Part shown: piece by piece, positions 24,046-33,080 of the stretch
How the letters are laid out: each line of letters opens with the position of its first letter
Position numbering within the stretch: position 1 is the first letter of the stretch
Assembly (NCBI RefSeq): GCF_004962245.1
Contig: NZ_SUHQ01000013.1
Span: 97,873 to 161,872 of the forward strand
DNA: 64,000 bases
Direction of reading: 5' to 3'
Source of the DNA: Mesorhizobium sp.
GTDB taxonomy: Bacteria; Pseudomonadota; Alphaproteobacteria; Rhizobiales; Rhizobiaceae
Notes under the pieces: model-generated
What the model was told of the DNA's origin: nothing
Database searches by the model: none
What the model saw: the letters and a program-made list of their open reading frames with translations, nothing else
Position numbers and translations under genes: made by a program

Positions 24046-25155
24046 ATGATGCCTGGCATACCTCTTCCCTTTGTCATCTCGCTTTTGCTGATCATTCTTC
24101 TCGTGAGGCTGATCAACCGGCGAGAGTCTGCCCTCGGTCCAGAAGTCGCTTTCGTTGGCGCCTGTGCAACGCTGGTAACGATCGCCGGACTGCGCTGGAG
24201 CTTTGATGTCCAGGCCATACGGTTCATCCAGCCCGTCATAGCCGCCTCGCTGCCGCCAATCGCCTGGTTCTGCTTTGCCGGACTGACGGGAGCCCGAAGC
24301 TCCATGCCGATATGGCTCCATGCCATTCCGATCGGCATCGTGGCAATCCTTTCTGCGACCTGGATGAGATGGCAGCCGCCGATCGATCTGATCTTGGCGG
24401 CGTTGTTCCTTGGATATGGATTTGCCTTGCTGCGCCTGGCGTCAGCGGGGCCGGATGGCCTCGGCGCCGCACGACTTGCCGACGCGGCAAAGGCGCAGAA
24501 GGCCACTCTGATCGCAGGGCTGGTCCTAATCGGTTCCGGCGTGGTCGATCTTCTGATCGCAGGCGATTTTAATTTCTACCAGGGCACTCACGCTGCTTCG
24601 ATCGTTGCTATCGCCAACCTGTTGACCCTGCCGCTCATTGCCTATGCCGTGGCAGTCGTTGGGAAAAGCGTATCTCCTCCGGAAGCCATGGACGCCGTGC
24701 AGGACAGCCTGACGGACCGGGTAACAGCCTTCGGCCGATCGGAACCGTCCGATCTTGCAACGGCAAACGACACCCGGATTGTTGAAACCGTCGATAGGTT
24801 GATGCGCGAAAAGCAGTTGTTTCGCGACCCGGATTTGACATTGAACCGCCTGGCCCGAAGGGCCGCCATCCCATCGCGACAGATCTCGGCCGCCATAAAC
24901 CGCGTCTGCGGCAGGAACGTATCGCAGGCGGTCAATGAATATCGGATCGAACAGGCGAAACGGCTTCTCGCCAATTCCGACCTGCCGATAACCACCATCA
25001 TGTTCGAGGCAGGGTTTCAGACGAAGTCGAACTTCAATCGCGAATTCCTTCGGCTGACGGGAACGAGTCCGAGCGACTATCGCCGCTCGAGCACGCAAAA
25101 TCGCAATGAGAGTGGGGCTATCTCGGTGGAATCGCCCGCTCCAGGAACGCGATAA
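24046..25155 (+). CDS. AraC-family regulator with an integral membrane N-terminal domain
   Basis: A 369-residue protein with about six to seven hydrophobic segments in residues 5-210 (PFVISLLLIILLVRLI; GPEVAFVGACATLVTIAG and others) followed by an AraC DNA-binding domain in residues 250-350. The domain reads TLNRLARRAAIPSRQISAAI then TTIMFEAGFQTKSNFNREFL and SPSDYRR. This is a membrane-tethered sensor-regulator. The Shine-Dalgarno is not visible, so the start is uncertain. Its 3' end overlaps the convergent hydrolase gene by 38 bp, which it may control (inference). Confidence 0.85.
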   Translation: MMPGIPLPFVISLLLIILLVRLINRRESALGPEVAFVGACATLVTIAGLRWSFDVQAIRFIQPVIAASLPPIAWFCFAGLTGARSSMPIWLHAIPIGIVAILSATWMRWQPPIDLILAALFLGYGFALLRLASAGPDGLGAARLADAAKAQKATLIAGLVLIGSGVVDLLIAGDFNFYQGTHAASIVAIANLLTLPLIAYAVAVVGKSVSPPEAMDAVQDSLTDRVTAFGRSEPSDLATANDTRIVETVDRLMREKQLFRDPDLTLNRLARRAAIPSRQISAAINRVCGRNVSQAVNEYRIEQAKRLLANSDLPITTIMFEAGFQTKSNFNREFLRLTGTSPSDYRRSSTQNRNESGAISVESPAPGTR

Positions 25156-26167
25156 TTCTATCGGCAACCTCACGATGGACGGCCTCTCTCCCCCGTGCTC
25201 CTCCGTCCTTGCAGACGATGCCGTCGCCGGGCGTATCCTCTTCGATCAAGGCGACAGCTCCTGGCTTGCAGAGCTGCATGAAGCTGAAATGCATTGCGTC
25301 GGGAATCTCGATATAGCTGGATGTCGCCGACGGCAGCTTGGCGGCAAGATATCCCGACTCCAGTTTGGCCGGCATGTCGCCAATGTCGACACCTGCGCCG
25401 ATGACCAGCGCCGGCACGTGCAAGGCAGCGAGGCTTTCAGGCGTGAAACCACGCGCAAGCCCCAGATCGAGCGAGACGACAGCGCCAATCCTCACATCGG
25501 TCAGATCGCCATCCAGCTCTGCGACGGCACCCGGGACAATGCCCAATTCGGCGGAAAGTGCGCAAGCGCGCGGGCTTGAATGCGTCTTGCAGTCCCGCGC
25601 GAAAAGGTCCGTGCTGAAGCGTGCTCCGGCAAGCGCAGCGACCGTCCATCCACCAAGAGAATGGCCGATTGCCGCAATGCGGCCCGGTTCGATGGGTCCC
25701 GCAAGCGATGTATCACCGATCAGCTCGTCGATCACGCGGCTGAGGTCGTGGGGGCGCTCCCAGAGTCTTGCTGCCTCTGACGGACGTCTGTCGAAGGTCG
25801 TTGTTCCAGGGTGATCAGGCGCCGCGACGACGTATCCTTGATGGACGAGTTCGCCTGCGAGCCAACTGAGGTTTCTCCAGCTGCCACCATAGCCATGCGA
25901 GAGGACGACGAGCGGATGCAAATCCCTCGACGGATGGGCGTTCCTGATGGCCTGCACGCCGTAGAAGACACGGTTTTCGCCGGCAGCTGCTACCGGGCCA
26001 TCGTCGCTGGTCGGATACCACAAGCTGACATGCAGCGGCCGCTCCCCCACTGCATCCGGCAACTCGGTTTCCCGAAAGCCGATGGCATCGGCCGCCTGCG
26101 CGACGGAGATCGAAAGAAGGGTGAGCAGAACTATCGGCAGAACAGGTTTAAGCGTCGAAATCTCCAA
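25118..26167 (-). CDS. Secreted alpha/beta hydrolase (dienelactone hydrolase-like)
   Basis: A 349-residue protein with a signal peptide (residues 1-25, VLPIVLLTLLSISVAQAA). The nucleophile elbow is GHSLGG near residue 163, LVVLSHGYGGSWRN carries the oxyanion region, and a histidine-bearing segment AMHFSFMQL lies near the C-terminus. Family relatives are DLH-like and PAF-acetylhydrolase-like esterases. The start appears to be a TTG at 26167 with no good Shine-Dalgarno, so exact N-terminus is uncertain. It converges with the membrane AraC gene and overlaps it by 38 bp. Confidence 0.8.
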   Translation of the reverse strand: MEISTLKPVLPIVLLTLLSISVAQAADAIGFRETELPDAVGERPLHVSLWYPTSDDGPVAAAGENRVFYGVQAIRNAHPSRDLHPLVVLSHGYGGSWRNLSWLAGELVHQGYVVAAPDHPGTTTFDRRPSEAARLWERPHDLSRVIDELIGDTSLAGPIEPGRIAAIGHSLGGWTVAALAGARFSTDLFARDCKTHSSPRACALSAELGIVPGAVAELDGDLTDVRIGAVVSLDLGLARGFTPESLAALHVPALVIGAGVDIGDMPAKLESGYLAAKLPSATSSYIEIPDAMHFSFMQLCKPGAVALIEEDTPGDGIVCKDGGARGREAVHREVADRIIAFLERAIPPR

Positions 26168-26219
26168 CAGAGGTTGAACATGCGTTCATTGTCGGAGATG
26201 GCAGTCTGCGGAGACCTAT

Positions 26220-26383
26220 AACGCGATCAAGGACGTGATCCGATGCGGTATTCCTTGTTTCCGATCCCCTCCTTCTTGGCATGTCTCCACGAGCGGCCAC
26301 TCGCGGCGCATCGTGGCCCGAAACCCGCGCCACCTGAAACGAACAGCCCCGCCGCTGCTTCCGCAAACGGTCGGGGCTTTTTT
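26220..26383 (+). ncRNA. Candidate small RNA ending in an intrinsic terminator
   Basis: A strong terminator at 26345-26383 reads rightward but no protein gene lies upstream on the plus strand; the neighbour is the leftward hydrolase. A second stem, CCACGA (26287-26292) with TCGTGG (26311-26316), precedes it. TATAAC at 26217-26222 could be a -10, but no matching -35 was found. The 5' end is a guess. A leader peptide plus attenuator is the alternative, yet the next rightward gene (uvrA) is over 600 bp away. Confidence 0.4.
26345..26383 (+). terminator. Rho-independent terminator without an evident upstream gene
   Basis: AGCCCCG (26345-26351) plus CCG pairs with CGG plus CGGGGCT (26372-26378), with one bulged T, a 13-base loop and six T residues at 26378-26383. 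It is a classic intrinsic terminator on the plus strand. No plus-strand coding gene ends before it. Confidence 0.85.
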
Positions 26384-26461
26384 GGATCTAAAATCCAATC
26401 TACCGGGAGTACACTGCCGGCCTTAGATTTCGGATGCTTCGCGGCGTTCAGCCGACGATCC

Positions 26462-26760
26462 GACTAGTAGTCTCTGATTTTGGGGTAAGGCAGGTCACGG
26501 TTTGTCGGGCGGTGCGAACGCCTGGCCCTGACACTTATGCCTGCCGCGGCTCCAACGACACGTGGAGCCTCAAGGGACTGTCCGGTGGAGTCATTCCTCT
26601 GCTCTCCTCTTCTGTCCATTGCGACTGGTGCCGTCCGAAGCGCATATCGCAAGAGCCTGCGGCGTCTCGCAGGCCACCTTAGGGTGGCGAGGCCATCGAA
26701 AGATGGCCGGCTTCGGTGACGTTTGGAGTCTGCCCCCCTGAGGCTAAGACGTCAACAGTT
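26462..26760. other. Structured non-coding interval upstream of uvrA
   Basis: Several perfect stems occur in a row: GGCTCCA/TGGAGCC (26548-26569), GCCTGCG/CGCAGGC (26655-26674), CCACC/GGTGG (26674-26687 region) and GGCCATC-GAAA-GATGGCC (26691-26708), the last closed by a GNRA tetraloop. Base composition is lower in coding bias than neighbours and no open frame looks real. It does not match tmRNA, RNase P, SRP RNA or a riboswitch that I recognise. Could be a structured RNA on either strand, or part of the uvrA leader. Confidence 0.35.
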
Positions 26761-26838
26761 GGATAGCCGATTACAAAAAATGTGATCGTCAGACGCTTGG
26801 TGTGACCTGGGCCGGTACACAGCTTTTGTCAGGAGCGT

Positions 26839-26853
26839 GTTCAGTCTTTGTTC
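26839..26853 (+). promoter_or_regulatory. LexA (SOS) box upstream of uvrA
   Basis: GTTC-AGTCTTT-GTTC at 26839-26853 is an exact GTTC-N7-GTTC match, 150 bp before the uvrA start. Together with the same motif before ssb it marks a small SOS-controlled set in this window. Confidence 0.75.
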
Positions 26854-27003
26854 TTTCTGCTTGCTCGCCCGCGCGAAAGACGGTTAAAGGCTTTGATCGA
26901 GAGTTGTGGCGTCTCTCGAAACGGTGGCGAAATTACCTACATAGGGGATGGCCGGGACAACCCGCCATCCCATGAGATTCCAGATCTGAGGCGGCGACCG
27001 GCG

Positions 27004-29925
27004 ATGGCCGACCAAAAATATCTTTCTATTCGCGGCGCGCGCGAACACAATCTGAAGAACGTCGATCTCGACCTGCCGCGTGACAGCCTGATCGTCATGA
27101 CCGGCCTGTCGGGGTCCGGCAAGTCTTCGCTCGCCTTCGACACCATCTATGCCGAGGGCCAGCGCCGCTATGTCGAGAGCCTGTCGGCCTACGCCAGGCA
27201 ATTCCTCGAAATGATGCAGAAGCCGGATGTCGACCAGATCGACGGCCTGTCACCGGCCATTTCCATCGAGCAGAAGACCACTTCGAGGAACCCGCGTTCG
27301 ACGGTCGGCACCGTCACCGAAATCTATGACTACATGCGACTGCTGTTCGCGCGCGTCGGCATCCCCTATTCGCCGGCCACCGGCCTGCCGATCGAGAGCC
27401 AGACGGTGTCGCAGATGGTCGACCGCGTGCTGGCGGTCGAGGAAGGCACGCGCCTGTTCATCCTGGCGCCGATGGTGCGTGGCCGCAAAGGCGAATACCG
27501 CAAGGAACTGCTGGAGCTGCAGAAAAAGGGTTTTCAGCGCGTCAAGGTCGACGGCGTTTTCTACGAGATCGCCGACGTGCCGGCGCTGGACAAGAAGTAC
27601 AAGCATGACCTCGACGTCGTCGTCGACCGCATCGTGGTGCGCGGCGACCTGGCGACGCGGCTTGCGGATTCCATCGAAACCGCGCTGAAGCTGGCCGACG
27701 GGCTGGCAGTGGCGGAATTCGCCGACCGGCCGCTCGACGCCAGCCAGACCGGCGAGGATTCGGTCAACAAATCGAAGAACGAGACGCACGAACGTATTCT
27801 GTTTTCGGAAAAGTTCGCCTGTCCGGTGTCCGGCTTCACCATTCCCGAGATCGAGCCGCGGCTGTTCTCCTTCAACAACCCGTTCGGTGCCTGCCCGACC
27901 TGCGACGGCTTGGGCAGCCAGCGCGCCATCGACGCCAGCCTGATCGTGCCCGACGACAACCTGTCGCTGCGCGCCGGCGCCGTCAGCCCGTGGGCGAAAT
28001 CGACTTCGCCCTATTACGCGCAGACCCTGGAAGCGCTGGGCAAGGCCTATGGCTTCAAGCTCGGCGACAAGTTCCGGGAGCTGACCGAAGAGGCAAAGCA
28101 AGCCATCCTGCATGGCACTGGCGAGCGCGAGATCACCTTCCAGTATGATGACGGCCTGCGCTCATACAAGACGACCAAGACCTTCGAGGGCGTCATCCCC
28201 AATCTGGAACGGCGGTGGAAAGAGACCGAATCCGCCTGGATGCGCGAGGAGATCGAGCGCTTCATGTCGGCCACGCCTTGCCCAGCCTGCCACGGCTACC
28301 GGCTGAAGCCGGAGGCGCTTGCAGTGAAGATCGCCGGAAAGCATATCGGCGAGATCACCGAGCAGTCGATCCGCAAAGCCGACCATTGGTTCACCGAGCT
28401 GCCCGCCTCGCTCAGCGACAAGCAGAACGAGATCGCGGTGCGCGTGCTCAAGGAGATCCGCGAGCGGCTCCGCTTCCTCAACGATGTCGGGCTCGACTAT
28501 CTGACGCTGTCGCGCAATTCCGGCACGCTGTCGGGCGGCGAGAGCCAGCGCATACGGTTGGCCTCGCAGATCGGCTCCGGGCTCACCGGCGTGCTCTATG
28601 TGCTGGACGAGCCGTCGATCGGCCTGCACCAGCGCGACAATGCACGCCTGCTCGACACGCTGAAGCATTTGCGCGACATCGGCAACACGGTGATCGTCGT
28701 CGAGCATGACGAGGACGCAATCCTGCATGCCGACTATGTCGTCGATATCGGGCCTGCCGCCGGCATCCATGGTGGCCACATCATCGCGCAGGGAACGCCG
28801 CAGCAGATCATGGCCAGCCCCGCTTCTATTACCGGCAAATATCTGTCCGGCGAACTCGAAGTGGCGACGCCGGCGATGCGGCGCGAGGCGAAGAAGAACC
28901 GGCGCCTGAAGGTCGTCGGCGCGCGCGGCAACAATCTGAAGAACGTCACCGCCGAAATCCCGCTCGGCACCTTCACCGCCGTCACCGGCGTGTCCGGCGG
29001 CGGCAAGTCGACCTTCCTGATCGAAACGCTGTTCAAGGCGGCGTCGCGCCGCATCATGGGCTCGCGCGAGCACCCGGCCGACCATGACCGCATCGAAGGG
29101 CTGGAGTTCCTCGACAAGGTCATCGACATCGACCAGTCGCCTATTGGACGGACGCCGCGCTCCAACCCAGCCACCTACACCGGCGCCTTCACGCCGATCC
29201 GCGACTGGTTCGCCGGCCTGCCCGAAGCCAAGGCGCGCGGATACCAGCCCGGCCGCTTCTCGTTCAACGTCAAGGGTGGCCGCTGCGAGGCTTGCCAGGG
29301 CGACGGCGTCATCAAGATCGAGATGCACTTCCTGCCGGACGTCTACGTCACCTGCGACGTCTGTCATGGCAAGCGCTACAACCGCGAGACCCTCGATGTC
29401 TTGTTCAAGGGCAAGTCGATCGCCGACGTGCTCGACATGACGGTCGAGGAAGGCGTCGATTTCTTCGCCGCCGTGCCCGGCGTGCGCGACAAGCTGGAGA
29501 CGCTGAAGCAGGTCGGCCTCGGCTACATCCATATCGGCCAGCAGGCGACGACGCTGTCGGGCGGCGAGGCGCAGCGCATCAAGCTGGCCAAGGAGTTGTC
29601 GCGCAAGGCGACCGGCAAGACGCTCTACATCCTCGACGAGCCGACCACCGGCCTGCATTTCCACGACGTCGCCAAGCTGCTCGAAGTGCTGCACGAGTTG
29701 GTCGACCAAGGCAACACGGTTGTCGTCATCGAGCACAATCTCGAGGTCATCAAGACCGCCGACTGGGTGCTCGACCTCGGCCCCGAGGGTGGCGATGGCG
29801 GCGGCGAGCTGGTGGCGTCCGGCACGCCGGAGGACATCGTCCGCGAGAAGCGCAGCTACACCGGCCAGTTCCTCAGGGAACTGCTGGAGCGTCGCCCCGG
29901 AGGCAAGCGCGAAGCGGCGGAGTGA
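27004..29925 (+). CDS. uvrA: Excinuclease ABC subunit A
   Basis: A 973-residue UvrA that searches DNA for bulky lesions and loads UvrB. Two ABC ATPase modules are present: Walker [14 protein letters not shown] near residue 35 and [14 protein letters not shown] near 662, with signatures [12 protein letters not shown] and [12 protein letters not shown]. The C-terminal zinc module ([11 protein letters not shown] ... [10 protein letters not shown]) is intact. In the first zinc module the second cysteine is replaced: [10 protein letters not shown] where most bacteria have CPxCG. The start is ATG 27004 ([19 protein letters not shown]) with GAGG upstream; a LexA box precedes it. Confidence 0.97.
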   Translation: MADQKYLSIRGAREHNLKNVDLDLPRDSLIVMTGLSGSGKSSLAFDTIYAEGQRRYVESLSAYARQFLEMMQKPDVDQIDGLSPAISIEQKTTSRNPRSTVGTVTEIYDYMRLLFARVGIPYSPATGLPIESQTVSQMVDRVLAVEEGTRLFILAPMVRGRKGEYRKELLELQKKGFQRVKVDGVFYEIADVPALDKKYKHDLDVVVDRIVVRGDLATRLADSIETALKLADGLAVAEFADRPLDASQTGEDSVNKSKNETHERILFSEKFACPVSGFTIPEIEPRLFSFNNPFGACPTCDGLGSQRAIDASLIVPDDNLSLRAGAVSPWAKSTSPYYAQTLEALGKAYGFKLGDKFRELTEEAKQAILHGTGEREITFQYDDGLRSYKTTKTFEGVIPNLERRWKETESAWMREEIERFMSATPCPACHGYRLKPEALAVKIAGKHIGEITEQSIRKADHWFTELPASLSDKQNEIAVRVLKEIRERLRFLNDVGLDYLTLSRNSGTLSGGESQRIRLASQIGSGLTGVLYVLDEPSIGLHQRDNARLLDTLKHLRDIGNTVIVVEHDEDAILHADYVVDIGPAAGIHGGHIIAQGTPQQIMASPASITGKYLSGELEVATPAMRREAKKNRRLKVVGARGNNLKNVTAEIPLGTFTAVTGVSGGGKSTFLIETLFKAASRRIMGSREHPADHDRIEGLEFLDKVIDIDQSPIGRTPRSNPATYTGAFTPIRDWFAGLPEAKARGYQPGRFSFNVKGGRCEACQGDGVIKIEMHFLPDVYVTCDVCHGKRYNRETLDVLFKGKSIADVLDMTVEEGVDFFAAVPGVRDKLETLKQVGLGYIHIGQQATTLSGGEAQRIKLAKELSRKATGKTLYILDEPTTGLHFHDVAKLLEVLHELVDQGNTVVVIEHNLEVIKTADWVLDLGPEGGDGGGELVASGTPEDIVREKRSYTGQFLRELLERRPGGKREAAE

Positions 29926-29960
29926 ACAGGCATACCGGTTGACGTTTGGAAGAACCTTCA

Positions 29961-30431
29961 ATGAAGATCAGAAGAGCGTTTGCCGGTGATCTTGACGCTG
30001 TTGTCGCGCTGACCGAAGCCGCCTATGCGCACTACACTGCGTTGCTGGGCGCGCCGCCGATCCCGGTCACCGAGGACTACGTGCCGCGGATCGAACGCGG
30101 CGAAGTCTGGCTTTTCGAGCAAGACGAGCAGCCGGCTGGATTGCTGGTTCTCGAGCGGCATCCAGACCATGGCATGATCTTCTCCGTCACTGTCTCCCCT
30201 GCCTTTCAAGGCAAGGGCCACGGCATCGCCCTGCTCAATCACGCGGATGAACAGACACGGTTGTGGGGCTTGCCCGAGGTGCGGCTCTACACCAACGCGA
30301 AGATGGAACGGAACATCGCGCTCTACAAAGCCTATGGCTTTCACGAGACGGGTCGGCGGCCCAACCCATATCGGCCAGGATGGACGGTCGTCGACATGGC
30401 GAAAGCCGTCCAGACGACCGCCATCGCCTGA
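29961..30431 (+). CDS. GNAT-family N-acetyltransferase
   Basis: A 156-residue acetyltransferase. The N-terminal strand [20 protein letters not shown], the acetyl-CoA loop [20 protein letters not shown] and the C-terminal [16 protein letters not shown] give the full GNAT fold. GGAAG lies nine bases before the ATG. It starts 35 bp after uvrA and is likely cotranscribed. The substrate amine is unknown. Confidence 0.88.
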   Translation: MKIRRAFAGDLDAVVALTEAAYAHYTALLGAPPIPVTEDYVPRIERGEVWLFEQDEQPAGLLVLERHPDHGMIFSVTVSPAFQGKGHGIALLNHADEQTRLWGLPEVRLYTNAKMERNIALYKAYGFHETGRRPNPYRPGWTVVDMAKAVQTTAIA

Positions 30432-30459
30432 TCCTTTTCAGCAAACCGGGAGGACGACA

Positions 30460-31266
30460 GTGACTCAATCGGGAACAATTCGCGCCGGCATGGGCGGCTG
30501 GACCTTCGAGCCGTGGGATAAGTCCTTCTATCCGGACAAACTGTCGAAGGCCAAGCAACTGCACTATGCCAGCCGGCAGGTGCCGAGCATCGAGGTCAAC
30601 GGCACCTATTATTCGAGCTTCAAGGAGCCGACCTTCGTCAAATGGGCAAACGAGGCGCCGGACGGTTTTGTCTATTCGCTGAAGGGCAACCGTTTCGTCA
30701 CCAACCGCCGCGTGCTCGGCGAGGCAGGCGAGTCCATGATGCGTTTCCTGGGCTCGGGCGTCGCTGCACTGGGCGACAAGCTCGGGCCAATCCTGTGGCA
30801 GTTCGCACCGACGAAAAAATTCGACCCGGACGATTTCGAGGCCTTCCTCAAGCTCCTGCCGGAAAAGCAGGATGGCGTTGCGCTGCGCCATGCGGTCGAG
30901 GTGCGCAACGACAGCTTCATCGTGCCGGAATTCGCCGCCCTGGCGGGCAAATACAGGGCCGCGATCGTCTATGCCGACCACGCCAAATACCCTGGTATCG
31001 CCGATGTCACCGGCGATTTCATCTATGCGCGGCTGCAGACCGGCAGCGACGACAATCCCGACTGCTACACGCCGAAGGCGCTCGACGAATGGGCGGCGCG
31101 GGCAAAAACCTGGGCGGAAGGCAAGGTGCCGGCCGACCTGCCGCGCGCCGATCCCTCAACCGATGCACCGGTCAAACCGCGCGATGTGTTCGTCTACTTC
31201 ATCACCGAAGGCAAGGTCCGCGCGCCGTTCGGCGCCATGGCGCTGATGAAGCGTGTCGCGGGCTGA
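30460..31266 (+). CDS. DUF72 (YecE-like) TIM-barrel protein
   Basis: A 268-residue member of DUF72. Typical segments are RAGMGGWTFEPWDKSFYPD at the N-terminus, EVNGTYYSSFKEPTFVKWA, FVYSLKGNRFVTNRR and LRHAVEVRNDSF. The GTG start at 30460 has GGGAGG six bases upstream. The barrel has conserved polar residues suggesting an enzyme, but no reaction is known. It follows the acetyltransferase after 28 bp. Confidence 0.88.
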   Translation: MTQSGTIRAGMGGWTFEPWDKSFYPDKLSKAKQLHYASRQVPSIEVNGTYYSSFKEPTFVKWANEAPDGFVYSLKGNRFVTNRRVLGEAGESMMRFLGSGVAALGDKLGPILWQFAPTKKFDPDDFEAFLKLLPEKQDGVALRHAVEVRNDSFIVPEFAALAGKYRAAIVYADHAKYPGIADVTGDFIYARLQTGSDDNPDCYTPKALDEWAARAKTWAEGKVPADLPRADPSTDAPVKPRDVFVYFITEGKVRAPFGAMALMKRVAG

Positions 31267-31376
31267 TGACCTCGAACCCCGGCCCTTCGTCGCCATCGTA
31301 ACCTTATCGATACCTCCTTGCTGCATGAATCCCACCAGGCAAAGTCGCGGGATCGATGCGGGCAAGGACGAGGGGC

Positions 31377-32528
31377 ATGTCGCTCGACTACAACTCACTT
31401 CTGCTGGCTGTCGGTTTTTCGGCCGCCTGCCTGAGCCTGACGTTGTTCGGCATCTGGCTGACCGCACGGACCGAAAAGTTCTTGCTGACATGGGCGATCA
31501 GCGCGTTGTTGATCGTCGGCGACGTTGTCATCTACGGAGACTATATCGAGACGCCCGGACGCATCCTCGGCATCGCGACATTCACCCTGCTCCTGGTTGG
31601 GTTCTCGACCATGCTGGGCGCCGCCTACCAATTCAGAAGCGGCCGGTCGCCAATCCCGCTGACGGTTTTCGGCAGTTGCATCTCGCTTGCCATAGCGCTG
31701 CCGCCCATGGCGCTCGGATATGATGGTCTCGGCTTCATGTTCGAAAACCTCCTTGCCGCCCTGCTTTTGTTTGCAACGGCCTATCAGTACTGGATGGGGC
31801 GCACCGAGGCCCCTGTCCCGATCATCGGCCTCGCCGTGCTCTACTCGGCCACCGGCATATCCTTCGTGCTGTGTGCCTTCGCTCTTGCATGGGATGGAAA
31901 GCTCGTCCTTGGACATGCGCCCAGCAACTGGGCCGAGGATCTGAGCCTGGTCATTGTCATCGCCAGCATGACCGGCATCGGCGCCCTTTCGCTGGCGCTC
32001 AACCAGGGCCGTCTGGCCCGGCATCACCGTCTGGATGCGTTGACCGATCCGCTGACCGGCCTTCTCAATCGGCGCGCGCTGTTCGATCTCAATGGCGGCG
32101 CCCCGATCGGAGCTTTCACGGCGGTGGTCGTGTTCGACCTCGACGGTTTCAAGGCCATCAACGACGAATTCGGCCACGCCACGGGCGATCAGGTGCTGAA
32201 AGTGTTCGCCGAGGAACTCGCGGAAAATCTTCGCCCGACCGATGTCGCCGCGCGCATGGGCGGAGAGGAATTCGCGCTGGTCCTGAGGCGAACCCTGCCC
32301 GAAACGGTGGAGCTCACCGCCGAGCGCATACGCATCGCCTTCGCCGCGCGCGTCATCGAGACAGAAACCCGTCACCTGACATGTACAGTCAGCGCCGGAT
32401 ACGCTTTCGGCAGCAAGGACGGCATGAGCTTCGACAAGGTGCTCAGCGCCGCCGACAAGGCGCTCTATGCTGCCAAGCGCGGCGGTCGCAACCGCGTCGC
32501 CGCCTCGACATTCCGACGCGCAAGCTAG
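31377..32528 (+). CDS. Membrane-bound diguanylate cyclase (GGDEF domain)
   Basis: A 383-residue protein with about six hydrophobic helices (residues 8-215, unclassified sensor) and a C-terminal GGDEF domain from LTDPLTGLLNRRAL. The active-site loop is RMGGEEFALVL, a functional GGEEF variant, preceded five residues earlier by R-P-T-D, an RxxD inhibitory site for product feedback. It should make cyclic di-GMP. ATG 31377 has AAGGA eight bases upstream. It is monocistronic. Confidence 0.92.
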   Translation: MSLDYNSLLLAVGFSAACLSLTLFGIWLTARTEKFLLTWAISALLIVGDVVIYGDYIETPGRILGIATFTLLLVGFSTMLGAAYQFRSGRSPIPLTVFGSCISLAIALPPMALGYDGLGFMFENLLAALLLFATAYQYWMGRTEAPVPIIGLAVLYSATGISFVLCAFALAWDGKLVLGHAPSNWAEDLSLVIVIASMTGIGALSLALNQGRLARHHRLDALTDPLTGLLNRRALFDLNGGAPIGAFTAVVVFDLDGFKAINDEFGHATGDQVLKVFAEELAENLRPTDVAARMGGEEFALVLRRTLPETVELTAERIRIAFAARVIETETRHLTCTVSAGYAFGSKDGMSFDKVLSAADKALYAAKRGGRNRVAASTFRRAS

Positions 32529-32567
32529 CCGCTTGGCGGCACAGGGCAACCGCCCCTTCGCCTGCCC

Positions 32568-32744
32568 TCACGCCGCCATCACGACCTCGTTGTAGGCATC
32601 GAGATCGACGTAGAAGACCTTGGTGATCTCCGCAATCAGCTCGTCGTGGTCGTATCCTTGCGACTTCAGGATGTTGATGGCGGTCATGATGTCGACGCGC
32701 TCGGTGAGTCGTCGTTTCTGGTGATCTTCGAAGTAGCGTTCCAT
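32568..32744 (-). CDS. Small hypothetical protein, 58 residues
   Basis: Starts MERYFEDHQKRRLTERVDIM and continues TAINILKSQGYDHDELIAEI, ending KVFYVDLDAYNEVVMAA. AGGGA lies six bases before the ATG at 32744. The charged amphipathic pattern indicates a soluble helical protein. It is convergent with the GGDEF gene, 39 bp apart. No family is recognised; small proteins like this occur widely in Rhizobiales. Confidence 0.65.
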   Translation of the reverse strand: MERYFEDHQKRRLTERVDIMTAINILKSQGYDHDELIAEITKVFYVDLDAYNEVVMAA

Positions 32745-32812
32745 CGGCTGTCCCTGGCCAAGTGCCCCAAATGCGCTGAACAACGAACAGATCGCGGAAA
32801 GGAGGTGCTTGC

Positions 32813-32863
32813 ATGGACGTGCCGGCCGAGCCGCGCCTCACCTTGATCCGTCAACGAGACTGA
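32813..32863 (+). CDS. Micro-ORF of 16 residues with a perfect Shine-Dalgarno
   Basis: ATG at 32813 encodes MDVPAEPRLTLIRQRD and then stops. AAAGGAGGTG lies at the correct distance upstream, an almost perfect anti-16S match rare in this window. There is no downstream gene on the same strand for 6 kb, so it is not an evident leader peptide. It may be a chance match or a translated micro-protein. Confidence 0.3.
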   Translation: MDVPAEPRLTLIRQRD

Positions 32864-32961
32864 TACGGAAAGCGGCCGACTCAACAAGGCCAAGGAAAGC
32901 CTAGCACGCAATCTTCGGCGCGCCAGAGGCGTTGAAGAGACGGAGCAGACCTTCGTGAGTT

Positions 32962-33014
32962 CGTCATCTTTGAGTGTAGCAAATGCGAGGTGCAGCGAAG
33001 ACCCGAGGATGACG
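32962..33014. repeat. Imperfect palindromic intergenic element
   Basis: CGTCATCTTTGAGT (from 32962) and ACCCGAGGATGACG (to 33014) are imperfect inverted arms sharing CGTCATC/GATGACG. It fills much of the 336-bp gap between the 58-residue gene and urtE; apart from the micro-ORF, nothing else is seen there. Confidence 0.5.
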
Positions 33015-33080
33015 ACCGGAGGGGTGTTTTGACCAAGGTTGTGCGCTCCGCCGCCGAGGAGAACCGTCATTCTCCCCGAG

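Noticed and set aside
26434..26682. 82-codon plus-strand frame in the uvrA leader region
   Set aside because: No Shine-Dalgarno and no coding-like composition; the perfect hairpins argue for non-coding RNA.
26462..26760. Two-piece tmRNA gene
   Set aside because: No CCA-bearing acceptor end, TTCGA loop or tag-peptide frame could be found in either strand.
28162..29961. 599-codon minus-strand frame opposite uvrA
   Set aside because: Antisense of uvrA, which has full ABC and zinc motifs.
33057..33074. Hairpin after urtE as a terminator
   Set aside because: GGAGAA/TTCTCC pairs perfectly but no T-run follows on the minus strand.
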